Below are positions 36,334 to 46,473 of a stretch of 64,000 nt of DNA, piece after piece. The notes below the pieces were generated by a model, which worked only from the letters and a program-made list of their open reading frames with translations, ran no database searches and had not been told where the DNA came from. The position numbers and the translations under genes were made by a program. The stretch comes from Argyresthia goedartella (Eukaryota > Arthropoda > Insecta > Lepidoptera > Argyresthiidae), in the NCBI GenBank assembly GCA_949825045.1, contig OX463822.1:33606703-33670702 (forward strand), read 5' to 3'. Position 1 is the stretch's first letter, and each line of letters opens with the position of its first letter.

Positions 36334-38259
36334 TACGGGGTATGCCTAAGGTACAACAAAATATTTTACTTATAAATGAGGGGCTCCGGAACAAAAGCCG
36401 CTAAATCCACTTTTCATATGTTTACAGAAATCACAAAAGAGTGATTTAGATTTGAATAGTTATGGCTTTTGCTAAACTAAAATATGATAAAATTGGCATT
36501 TTGCAAGGGCTTGCAAATAGGTATGATAAAAAAATCTAATATTGATAGTTTTCTCATTGTTTTATTTTAAAATATAGAATTATCGGGTTTTGATCCGACC
36601 ATAATGGAATTATCGGGATTTGAACGGCTATATTGTATTTATCGGGTTTTGTCCCGATGCCACTGTAATTATCCTTCCTATTATTATATTTTTTCGGTAT
36701 TATAGGAAGTGAAAATACATGCTTATTATAACTTAGGTATCATTTATTTACCGTTCTTCAAACAACAGAACCTTATGCTAAACCATTGCTTAATTCTTCT
36801 TCAATGCAATCGCAAATTATAAACTGTTCTTCATTAGCTCCATTGTCATGATGGCTTCCATTTTATATTAATTTTTTGTACCACCTAAATTCTCTATCAT
36901 TACTCCAGTTTTCCCCGAATTGTTTTATCATCAGATTATTGACATCTTGTTTTTTTGCAGCACTCAAATTTTTTTTCAAGGAACATGCCTCCTTGCCAAG
37001 GGCGTTTAAAGGTCGTGCGAAATTTGGCTCGAAACATCTTGCTACACTGTTGTATGTAATCCTTTGCTGGCTGCTGTAGCTGGCAGCCGTGTAGCTGACA
37101 ACTGAGGCTCTACTTTCGTATGCCAGTCAGAATAATATATAGGCAAATAGTGCTCAACCTAGCAACATTACGAGATGTAATTTTTAATTTAAAATGAACG
37201 AATCATTTCCTATCTTGTCTTGTCCGTCCGTCCACTCCACGTTGGAATTCGAGCAGGTTCTCGAGGGCTAACTTTGATAAAAATTAAATACAAGTCTTGA
37301 CCCTTGTTTCTGATTGGTCGTTTTTATTTGAAAATTAGGAATTCCTCCAATGGAAGTACAAAAAAATAGCGCGTTTGAAATTGTGCCAAATGAGAATCAT
37401 TTTTCTATCTATGGTTGGTTTTGGTTTTGTTTTTCTTTTGCTTTCCTGTCAAATCCTGTTGTCTGTCTGTCTCTCTCCGCTCTGAGCTCCGTCCATGCTT
37501 TTCGTTTCGTTTTTTTGGTCCTAGAATTAGGGTTGTGACTTAGCAGAAAAAAATCGATTAATAATTAATCGATAAGTTTTTTCCTACTAAAATCGATTAT
37601 TAAGACCAAAATAATCGTTTTTTTTGTATTTTATGCTAGATATAATATATAGTCTTCAGTTCAGTCAAATCAACGTTTTAATGCAAGTACTATTATAAAA
37701 TTAACCATGCACAGTCTGTCAAATCAGCATTTACTTATGTTATTATTATAAAATTAACTAAAGTCGGGTCAAGATAATAGGTGACATGACAGCGTTTCTG
37801 TCACTGACGTAATAAGGTTGAATTTAGTTTGGCACAGTGCACCTATTATCTCGACCCGACTATAGTCTTCAGTATGACCCACTGCTGGGCATAGGCCTTA
37901 TTAATTAACGTTTACGGATGTATAATTATAAAATCTACCACAGTCATCAATAAAACAACGTTTTACATATTATTATAAAATTAACCACAGATTTTTAGGC
38001 ATTGTCTGTAAGAACAAAGGTGTGGCAGCCTTTTGCCAGGATCCCACTGCGAGTTTTTCGATAAAGAAAAAACAAATAATTCTGGTTTCCAACAGGATAT
38101 GTTCTTTTTAAACATATCTCACAAGACTCACTACATTGGTACAAACCTCTATATATTAGCCTATTAGGTCCTTACCTATGAAATCAGCGTTTTATATGGA
38201 GAAAGTGAAGGAAACTCAATTTTCAGTACAAACATTTTTGCATTTTTTTTAGGAATGGC
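36334..38259. other. Noncoding stretch left of the Polinton
   Basis: AT-rich with no supportable ORF. Three ~50-bp units with ATTATCGGGTTTTG or ATTATCGGGATTTG occur at 36580-36665. A palindrome AATCGATTAATAATTAATCGAT lies at about 37553-37574; AATCGAT-rich sequence also occurs at 59850-59920. The 100-bp MITE at 37762 is listed separately. The last 6 bases (38254-38259) are the left Polinton target duplication. Confidence 0.6.
37762..37861. repeat. 100-bp palindromic MITE, copy 1
   Basis: AGTCGGGTCAAGATAATAGG (left arm from 37762) is mirrored by the right arm ending at 37861 (CCTATTATCTCGACCCGACT) with one mismatch over 22 bp. Between them is a core with TGACAGCG...GTCACTGACGTAATAAGG and AATTTAGTTTGG. 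A second element of the same length with the same core but different arms is at 42138-42237. Confidence 0.75.
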
Positions 38260-38474
38260 AGTAGGTAGATAATGACAGTTTAAATTCACTTCACGATCGT
38301 TCGGGCCTACGGGCTCGACAGATGGATCGAAAAACCTATCGACAGATGGATCGAAAAACCTATTGACAGTTCAAATTCATTTCACGATCGTTCGGGCCTA
38401 CGGGCTCGACAGATGGATCGAAAACCTATCGACAGATGGATCGAAAAACCTATTGACAGTTCAAATTCATTTCA
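38260..38474. repeat. Left terminal inverted repeat of the Polinton
   Basis: 215 bp reading the same as the complement of 53899-54113. It is made of two ~91-bp units, each with CACGATCGTTCGGGCCTACG and two copies of GACAGATGGATCGAAAA(A)CCTAT, plus a partial third unit. In protein-primed replication the ends are the origins, so these repeated words are candidate sites for the terminal protein, polymerase or integrase. Confidence 0.95.
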
Positions 38475-38880
38475 ATATAATTTCGGAAACTTATAATCAC
38501 TCATTTGGTCCGTCTTCCGGCTAATACAATGTAGTACTCATTTTACGTACTACACTTGCATCCAGACAAGTAATTTTAGTTTTCAATATAATTTCGGAAA
38601 CCTATAATCACTCATTTGGTCCGTCTTCCGGCTAATACAATGTGGTACTCATTTTACGTACTACACTTGCATCCAGACAAGTAATTTTAGATTTTCAATA
38701 TAATATCCTATTTTTAACTTACCATTTTTCTGCTCAGCTACACAAATGACTCTACACTTTCACTTTGACAATGTAAATATATACTAAATAACAACTGAAA
38801 GGAAGCTGAAACATAAGATGTTTGTTTAGTCCGTCTTCCGGCTTATACCAGGTAGTTCTCCTTTCATGAACTACCCTAGT
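38471..38880. repeat. Subterminal repeat block with three hairpins (left arm)
   Basis: Two 111-bp tandem units (from 38471 and 38582) and a diverged third (about 38815-38880) share a CCGTCTTCCGGCTAATAC-like core. Each is followed by a hairpin: GTAGTAC/GTACTAC at 38531-38553, GTGGTAC/GTACTAC at 38642-38664, and GGTAGTTC/GAACTACC at 38851-38875. Inverted counterparts lie at 40298-40460. Confidence 0.8.
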
Positions 38881-40297
38881 ATCTAAACAACTACACCATT
38901 AGTTTTCAGCAACACAGAGACCATCAATGCGTATTAATCCAAGAAATATGTTCGTTTTGTACTTATCCCAACCAGATCTGCTTTGTCTTTCTTGAAAGCC
39001 TGGTTCTTCAGGGAGTTTTGTAATCAAGGTGATCATAATTTAAAGGATTAACAACACACGATGTGTCCACTAACTTCACTTCACATAAATAAATTTAAAA
39101 TCTATTATTTAAAGTAAAATTTGGTGTTACCATCTTCTAAATGTTCCTTAACTGTTGCAACTTTTATCGAAATGAGACTATACAAAAACAAAACTTTAAT
39201 GTTAAAGTGAGTTTGTAACGTTAACTGCACCAACTAGCACGCTGCAAGTATCAAATATACTTCGCATGGTAAAGCGAGTCATTGAATCGTATAATATCCA
39301 TGGTAAGTACAACGTATGTAAGTAAAGTACGTAATGTAACATATCATTAATGATTATAGCTTTTACACGACACATTTTATGTGATGTTAGACGTAGGTAT
39401 GATAGGGCTAGCTCATCGCCACAGTTACCAATGCCGGTTTTAATAAATTGTATCTGGTAACCCTAGTGTGATTTGCTTTCGTATAACAATGCAATCGATG
39501 ACGGATGCCGGTCTCACGTTACCCGCTGGCGGTATTGTTTGTCATCACATTTAATTGATTTTATTTTACCTCTATTATTTTTTGCATAGTCGCAAGTGTG
39601 CAAATTTATACAGGGTGTAAATGAGTATTATGTTGTAAATATAATTGAGTTTATTTTTGCTAACAGCATAGGTTGTTGTTACTAGGTTAGGTATTTATTC
39701 TGAACAAGATTTCTGAAGGTATAACTGATAACGTAAATGAGTTATTTTATTTTTTATTTTTTTTCTTGTCCTATGAGTTGATTACTTATATCAAACGTAA
39801 GGAGTAAAACGTAAGTAATTAACTATTCTTATGATTATTTGTTCATTACACCGCAGTGAAGTTTTGTAAATATACATACCAGGAAAATATATTTATAGTT
39901 AAAATTAAAATGTTATGCATAGATAATGCTAATAAAACTTTCTCATGAATCTAGTTTTTCACGCCACTGAATAGGTATCGACAAACAATGACTTCATTAT
40001 TACACCCTGTAAATTACTTGCATGCTCATCATTTATTTCCAATAAAACTGCCAAAATCGAAAGAAAAATTATCAATTACTTTTGTACCATTGTTGGTAGT
40101 AACACCAAGCTACAGACGTTCACGCTAGTGCTCGCGCTCCAGGTCCACCGCGCCCCGTCTTCATATCCCTGCTGCAAGCTGCGTATCCACTGCGTTACAA
40201 TCATGTCAGTAAGTTTTTTAAGTTATTTTTATAGACATAGTTCTTGACTAATTGTATGTTTTTTGTTTTGCATAGATGGTGTACAAAGCTTATAACT
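38881..40297. other. Noncoding interior between inverted subterminal repeats
   Basis: About 1.4 kb of AT-rich sequence without a supportable ORF. The last ~150 bp (40090-40204) are GC-richer, CpG-containing, and lead into the start of the spliced gene, so its promoter and 5' UTR are probably there. Confidence 0.5.
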
Positions 40298-42004
40298 ATT
40301 TGTTTGGATACTAGGGTAGTTCATAAAAGGAGAACTACCTGGTATAAGCCGGAAGACGGACCAAATAAGTAGTTATAACTTATTCGAAAAGCTTTATAAC
40401 CTGTTTGAATGCAAGTGTAGTACGTAAAATGGGTACTACATTGTATTAGCCGGTAGACGGATCAAATGGGTTATAATAATCGAATATACCTATACCATGT
40501 AATTATTTGATATCTTACTAGTCTTTCCATGTCTTACGTTTTTACATTGTAACTAATTAATCTTAGGTACTGCAAGAGTGTTGGTAAGCTATATTCTAGT
40601 TTTATTTTCTCATTTACCTACATATGTACTTATTTTTATTTTTAGGTCGGACACTGAGTACTACACGAAGAAGGCTGCGACTAATGAGAAGCGGAACTCG
40701 TTTGAAACGGACGACGAGGCTGCTTTCTTATGGTAAATATCATTATACCAGCTATACGTATATCTTTATTATGCTCTCATAATATTACGTCACCCTGGTA
40801 CTCACATAGACTATCATATTTTATTGTTAACAGCAACAAAAAGAAAGCCGCTACAAAGTCAACAAAGCGTGTAGTCGAATCGGACGAGGAATCGGAGATT
40901 GTGAGGTAATTAACTTATTATTTTGAACTATAGATTTTGATAAATAACATTTTACAAAATTGAAATATGCTACAGTGATGTTTATGTTTTCAGGAACAAA
41001 AGGAAGGTTCCCGCTAAGCCGACGGCATCAAAGCGTGTAGCCGAATCGGATGAGGAATCGGAGATTGTGAGGTAATTAAGTTTTTATTTTCAACGATAGA
41101 TTTTGATAATTACATTCTACACAATTGCAATATGCTACAGTGATGTTTATGTTTTCAGGAACAAAAGGAAGGTTCCCGCTAAGCCGACGGCATCAAAGCG
41201 TGTAGCTGAATCGGATGAGGAATCGGAGATTGTGAGGTAATTAAGTTTTTATTTTCAACGATAGATTTTGATAATTACATTCTACACAATTGCAATATGC
41301 TACAGTGATGTTTATGTTTTCAGGAACAAAAGGAAGGTTCCCGCTAAGCAGACATCATCGAAGCGTGCCGCCGAATCTGACGACGATACAGTACAAAGGT
41401 GATTATTTTTTGTGACTTTTAATACATGAATCCTAGTTCGAACCGAGCAGCAAGTATGAATAAAATAAGGCTATGTCACGACATATTATGTGTTTAGTTT
41501 TAACAGGGATTCTAAAATCTCTCTTTCTATATTTTTCTGTCAATATTTAGGTATCTAGACGTCCAGTAAATAACTTTTGTTTTGTTTCACAGACGCAAAC
41601 CGCAAAAGGACCTGAAGCCTCCAGCCAAACGCAAGGTGCAGCAGAGCGTTGTTACTAAGAAGCCTGAAGAGAGTTGGCGCGCTTTGGATTCCGAAAGCGA
41701 GGACGAGGTGATCTGTAAGAAACCAGAGCTGAGGTCTTCATACTCGAAGCGGGTTGCCGACGGCGTCGTGCGGCGAAGTATTAAACTGGAGGGTGACCTC
41801 TACTTGGACCTGAAACTCTACCAGGTGGCGGATATCAAAGACGTGGAACCTCGCAAACGCTACGAGAAGGCGGTGCTGGCATTGAAGTATCAAGCTGACT
41901 TCAATTCACCACAACTGGGACTCCTGCGAGAGCTCTTAAAACTCTGCAAGACGTCTTTTACTGAAGAGGGATTTTTCTTCGGTGATAAGAAAAACTTAGA
42001 TTAG
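40203..42004 (+). CDS. Spliced Polinton-borne gene of unknown function with duplicated exons
   Basis: Seven exons: 40203-40204, 40646-40732, 40834-40905, 40994-41071, 41159-41236, 41324-41398 and 41593-42004. They sum to 804 nt in one frame (267 aa). The start codon would be split AT|G by the first intron (donor gtcagt), the least certain point; with the stronger gtaagt donor two codons on, the frame stops at once. Residues 1-30 are acidic (MSDTEYYTKKA). Exons 3-6 encode four ~25-aa repeats ending KRV(V/A)ESDEESEIV, alternating Lys-rich and acidic, and nuclear-looking. The last 137 aa form a globular helical domain (VRRSIKLEGDLYLDLKLYQV, KRYEKAVLALKYQADF, QLGLLRELLKLC). I do not recognise it. 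It lies between the left end and the polymerase gene, on the same strand. Confidence 0.7.
40298..40460. repeat. Subterminal repeat block, inverted arm
   Basis: Complementary copies of the 38471-38880 repeats in mirrored order. They are a GGTAGTTC/GAACTACC hairpin (40315-40339) followed by GGTATAAGCCGGAAGACGGA, then a GTAGTAC/GTACTAC hairpin (40417-40439) followed by GTATTAGCCGGTAGACGGAT. This arm falls within the first intron of the adjacent gene. Confidence 0.75.
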
Positions 42005-42137
42005 ATTTATTGGTTAATAAAATTTATTTAATAAGTTTACTATGTTTACTTTATAATTTATTAGGTAGGCAGGCATCCTTTATTGTAGGCCCCACGAAAG
42101 GTAGGTAGGTAGTAAAAATTAGGTGTAACTTAGGTAC

Positions 42138-42237
42138 AGTCTTCACAAAATAAAAGGCTCGGTGACAGCGTCCGTGTCACTGACGTAATAAGGTTAAATT
42201 TAGTTTGGGCTACCGACCCTTTTATATTGTGGAGACT
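42138..42237. repeat. 100-bp palindromic MITE, copy 2 (inside the Polinton)
   Basis: Left arm AGTCTTCACAAAATAAAAGG (from 42138) and right arm CCTTTTATATTGTGGAGACT (to 42237) pair over 25 bp with three mismatches. The core TGACAGCG...GTCACTGACGTAATAAGG...AATTTAGTTTGG is at the same offset as in copy 1. It sits 53 bp upstream of the polymerase ATG. Confidence 0.75.
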
Positions 42238-42290
42238 TTAGATAGGTTTTATTTATCATTTCTTAGGTTTTGTCCTTACATATAATTAAG

Positions 42291-45200
42291 ATGTCTAATA
42301 ATAGATTAGTATATTGTACATCCTGTGATGTCTCTGTAAAAAGTAAAAGTTTGTCAGCTCATTTGCGCAGCACTGTACACAAAAATAATAATGCTGTTAT
42401 TAAGGGTGAGGGTCTTGAGAAGATATCCAGTGCTTTCCGCAGTCGAATCGCAACGTACAGACTAAGCAACGTGGACTCGGGGGCGGCGGCGGGCGGCGCG
42501 GGCTCTAATGCTTGCCCTCCGAACATCTATCTGCGCTCGCTGCGGTCACGCGTACGTGAGCTGATAGAGGCGCGGATCGGCTCCTTTAACAGCGTTAAGG
42601 TAAATTTTGAACTGTATGCTGAGTTCTCCTTACCTAAGAATGATGAACGGGAGATTAAATCGTTCGCCACGCCCAATAAAGTGATTCACAAACATTATGA
42701 TTTTGAAGATATTTACAAAAACGCTGTAAATTTGATTGTTGCAAAAATCGATGAATTTCAGGAGAGAGACAGTGGTTGGAGTTTTGTAGCAAATTCGTAT
42801 CTGGAAGTCAATATCAACAAATATAATCCACTAAGAGGTTCAAGGTTTATCGATCTTCCTAGACCTATTAAATTAAAACGAGCGTGTGTCAATATTCAGA
42901 ACTCAGATAATTTCTGTTTTCTATGGTGCATAATGGCCGCTTTATTTCCTGCACAACAAAATTCACACCGAACGAGTTCATATCCTCATTTCGATACTGT
43001 GCTTAACACAAAAAACATGAAGTTTCCAGCAGGTTTCAGGGATGTAAAGATTTTTGAAAAGAATAACGATAACATAAGTATTAATATTTATGGTCTCAGT
43101 GAAAAGTCTGTTGTTGTAGGACCTTTATACAAATCTGTTCACAAGGGGCGGAAGCATCGTATAAATTTATTGTTTTTGGAATCGGGTGCGCTAACACATT
43201 ATTGTCTTATTAAGGATTTGAGTAGGCTTGTAAGGTCTCAGATAACTAAACATGATGGTAGAATATTTTTTTGTGATGATTGCTTGTTATTTTTTTCTAA
43301 TGATAAAAAGCGTAATGAGCATGTGTGCAGTGGTGTTAAAACGTCATTGCCTGATAAAGGGACATTGATACAGTTCAAACATTTCGAACGCATGCATGAT
43401 ATGCCATTTGTCATTTACGCAGATTTTGAGTCTATGTTACAACCCTGTTCGGAGAAAAACTCGAATTTTACGGAGTCGATTCAAAAACACGTTCCAGTAG
43501 CGTTCGGATATTATATTGTTTGCTCCTACGATGCGTCTTTAAATCGATATCAATCATACCGAGGTCCGGACTGTATTCAACAGTTTTTAAAAATATTAGG
43601 CGAAGACGTTGAAACGATAAGTAAAATACTAAACGATCCTATCGACATGTTACCCCTTAATGAAAATGAGCTGAAAAACTTTTTAGAGTCGAAAAATTGT
43701 TACCTCTGTAATAAGTTAATGTTTGAAGGAAAGGTTAAAGATCATTGTCATTTGACTGGACGCTACCGCGGGGCAGCTCATGATTATTGTAACCTTCGAT
43801 TTAAGCTCCCTAAATCTTTCGTCCCAATTTTTTTCCACAACCTGTCAGGCTATGACTGTCATTTGTTTATACGAGAGCTAGGTGAAATGCACGGAAACAT
43901 AAATGTTATCGCAAGAACAAAAGAAAATTATGTGTCTTTTACAAAGTTCTTTCCTGTTAACAATAATGACTATATGGCTGTTCGTTTTGTTGACTCATTC
44001 GCATTTTTAGGTACTAGTTTAGAAAAAGTTGCAGAAAATTTAGTAATCGAAGATTTTATCCACCTCTCTCGTTGCTACCCCGATAAACAGCAATTCGACT
44101 TATTGAGACGTAAAGGTATTTATCCTTACGAGTACATGAATAAATGGAAACGTTATGATGAAAATAAATTACCTCCGCGTGAGTGTTTCTACAGCAGTTT
44201 AACTGATGAGGTTATTTCAGAGTCAGATTATGCTCACGCACAGTGTGTGTGGCGCTTATTCCATTTGTCAAACCTTGGTCAATATACCGATCTATACTTA
44301 AAATCAGATGTAATGCTGTTGACGGATATTTTTGAGAGTTTTAGAAAGACGTGTAAAACTAATTATAGGTTAGACCCAGCCTTTTACATAACGGCTCCCA
44401 GCTTAAGCTTCGATGCAATGCTGTTAAAAACAGAAGTAAAATTAGAATTAATAGATGATCTGGAAATTATCAGAATGATACAAAAAGGTATTCGTGGAGG
44501 TGTTTGTTTATGTTCTACTCGCTATGCCAGTGCTAATAATAAGTACCTCTCGAACTACAACCCCTCGAATCCTGATAATTACTTATTGTATATAGATTGT
44601 AATAATTTGTACGGATTTGCTATGTGTAGTTATTTACCACACTCTGATTTCGAATTGATCGAAAATCCTGTGTTTCAAGTTTGTGACATTCTCTGTTTAC
44701 AAGACAATTCAGATGTAGGTTACATTTTTGATGTCGATCTAGAATATCCTGAATCTCTACATGATCATCATAACGATTTACCTTTCTGCCCACAAAAATT
44801 TGTACCGCCTGGATCTAAAACGAGTAAACTGATACCGAATTTGTATGACAAATATAATTATGTTATGCACTATATTCATTTGAAAACGTGTCTGAAACAT
44901 GGACTTAAATTAAAAAGCATACACAGAGTTATTAAATTTAAACAAGGTCCATATTTGAAACAATATATTGATTTAAATACGGAATTGAGGCAAAAAGCTA
45001 AATCTCAATTTGAACAAGACTTTTTTAAATTATTAAACAATAGCATTTTTGGTAAAACCCTTGAGGATACGGAAAAAAGGTTAAATGTTAAATTAGTAAA
45101 TCAGTGGTCTGATAAACATAACAAAACGAAAAAACATTTAGGCGCAGAGCAACTAATAGCTCGACCTAATTACCATAGCTCAACTATTTTTACTGAAAAT

Positions 45201-45830
45201 TTTGTAGCGGTCCAGATGAATCCTGAAAAAATTACTCTCGATAAACCAATTTACATTGGTTTTTCTGTTTTGGAAATATCTAAGAGTCATATGTACGACT
45301 TTCACTATTCTGTTATGAAACCTTTTTATGGCCCTAATATAAAAATGTGTTACACAGATACTGACAGTTTTCTGTATTCCATAACAACGAAAGATGTCTA
45401 CAAAGACATAAAATACCATTTCCCTCAATACTTCGACACTAGCAACTACGCGTGTAATAATATGTATGGTATAAGGAGGCATAATAAAAAAGTGCCTGGG
45501 TTATTTAAAGATGAGCTAGGAGGTCAGCTTATAGTCGAATTTGTAGGCCTACGGTCTAAACTTTATTCCATAAAAACTGAAGATACTGAATTAAAAAAAG
45601 CTAAAGGAACCAAAAAATCTGTTGTGAAAACATTGAGTTTTAAGGACTATAAAGGTGTTTTATTAGATAATAATTTAGTTAGGAAAAAAAATATGGTATT
45701 CAGGTCATTAAAACATGAAATTTTTACACAGTCGCTTAATAAAATAGCTCTCTCAAGTAATGATGATAAGCGCATCATTCTAAAAAATAAAATATCAACT
45801 CTTTCATGGGGTCATGAATCAGCATTTTGA
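42291..45830 (+). CDS. Polinton protein-primed family B DNA polymerase
   Basis: 1179 aa from ATG 42291; the seven codons upstream lack an ATG. Domains in order: a C2H2 finger (C9, C12, H24, H30); a cysteine-protease-like module with D206-x2-C209 (NSDNFCFLWCIMAAL) and H303 (THYCLI); a C-x2-C/H-x-C cluster (C328, C331, H344, C346). The 3'-5' exonuclease has D378/E380 in YADFES, FFHNLSGYDCHLF, and YLKSD (669-673). An endonuclease-VII-like C-x2-C...DHCH...H...C insert lies at 470-500. Polymerase palm: motif A YIDCNNLYGF (D769), motif B LLNNSIFGKT, motif C YTDTDS (D1023, D1025), then KLY (1090-1092). It replicates the linear element using a protein primer at the terminal repeats. All catalytic residues are present. 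The 3' end has three repeated AATAAA-bearing units (45880-46000). Confidence 0.97.
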   Translation: MSNNRLVYCTSCDVSVKSKSLSAHLRSTVHKNNNAVIKGEGLEKISSAFRSRIATYRLSNVDSGAAAGGAGSNACPPNIYLRSLRSRVRELIEARIGSFNSVKVNFELYAEFSLPKNDEREIKSFATPNKVIHKHYDFEDIYKNAVNLIVAKIDEFQERDSGWSFVANSYLEVNINKYNPLRGSRFIDLPRPIKLKRACVNIQNSDNFCFLWCIMAALFPAQQNSHRTSSYPHFDTVLNTKNMKFPAGFRDVKIFEKNNDNISINIYGLSEKSVVVGPLYKSVHKGRKHRINLLFLESGALTHYCLIKDLSRLVRSQITKHDGRIFFCDDCLLFFSNDKKRNEHVCSGVKTSLPDKGTLIQFKHFERMHDMPFVIYADFESMLQPCSEKNSNFTESIQKHVPVAFGYYIVCSYDASLNRYQSYRGPDCIQQFLKILGEDVETISKILNDPIDMLPLNENELKNFLESKNCYLCNKLMFEGKVKDHCHLTGRYRGAAHDYCNLRFKLPKSFVPIFFHNLSGYDCHLFIRELGEMHGNINVIARTKENYVSFTKFFPVNNNDYMAVRFVDSFAFLGTSLEKVAENLVIEDFIHLSRCYPDKQQFDLLRRKGIYPYEYMNKWKRYDENKLPPRECFYSSLTDEVISESDYAHAQCVWRLFHLSNLGQYTDLYLKSDVMLLTDIFESFRKTCKTNYRLDPAFYITAPSLSFDAMLLKTEVKLELIDDLEIIRMIQKGIRGGVCLCSTRYASANNKYLSNYNPSNPDNYLLYIDCNNLYGFAMCSYLPHSDFELIENPVFQVCDILCLQDNSDVGYIFDVDLEYPESLHDHHNDLPFCPQKFVPPGSKTSKLIPNLYDKYNYVMHYIHLKTCLKHGLKLKSIHRVIKFKQGPYLKQYIDLNTELRQKAKSQFEQDFFKLLNNSIFGKTLEDTEKRLNVKLVNQWSDKHNKTKKHLGAEQLIARPNYHSSTIFTENFVAVQMNPEKITLDKPIYIGFSVLEISKSHMYDFHYSVMKPFYGPNIKMCYTDTDSFLYSITTKDVYKDIKYHFPQYFDTSNYACNNMYGIRRHNKKVPGLFKDELGGQLIVEFVGLRSKLYSIKTEDTELKKAKGTKKSVVKTLSFKDYKGVLLDNNLVRKKNMVFRSLKHEIFTQSLNKIALSSNDDKRIILKNKISTLSWGHESAF

Positions 45831-46473
45831 GCTGTATATGTATGAATATAACTTGTCTCTAAACTATAGCTTGTAAGTGAATATTGTTTTAAAAATAAAA
45901 TATCGTGCTTAGTGAATATTGTTTTAAAAATAAAATATGAATCAACATAGACTCTAAACTATAGCTTTTAAGTGAATATTGTTATATTAAAATAAAAAAT
46001 GTGTTCTCGGATTATGTTTCGTGTTTCTTTTTAAGCTTAATGTTACAACATACCCTACTTAATGTCAGATATCAGCCGGAGTGGACTTGTATGTAGAGGT
46101 TAGGTACTTTAGAATGGTTTTCTAAAAGATGGAACATATCGCTTGAAAGCGATAACGTTGAAATGATTATGATGACTAATCGCAACGTGAATATTGCACG
46201 TGTTGCGTTCAATGAACTCAATTTGAAAAATATAACAATATGTGCATATTAACGTAAGCAAAATTTTATTAAGAAATGCAAGATTAGGTGATTTGTTTTA
46301 TTACAACGTGATAATGACCATTTCTAAAGAAGGTAGCTTAAGAAGAGGACGCGGTTCATTACTCCAAGATTATGTCTATATTAAACGAGGTAAAACATAC
46401 TGTTTATTTTTGGATGATTATTATAAAGTTTATTTTCGCAGTAAACTACATCATGTTTTTTGTTTTACAGTCA
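45831..46473 (+). other. Polymerase 3' end and leader of the next gene
   Basis: 45880-46000 holds three copies of AAGTGAATATTGTT...AAAATAAAA, giving several AATAAA signals. A possible noncoding exon ends ATTAAC with donor gtaagc at 46253; a TTTTGTTTTACAG acceptor ends at 46470, three bases before the next ATG. No supportable gene here. Confidence 0.5.

Noticed and set aside
36553..36690. Repeated ATTATCGGG units as a CRISPR-like array
   Set aside because: Only three short, diverged units in a eukaryotic repeat-rich region; no spacers of constant length and no cas genes.
37500..37630. AATCGAT palindrome as a replication origin or transposon end
   Set aside because: A similar word cluster at 59.85 kb hints at a repeat, but no boundaries or duplications could be found.
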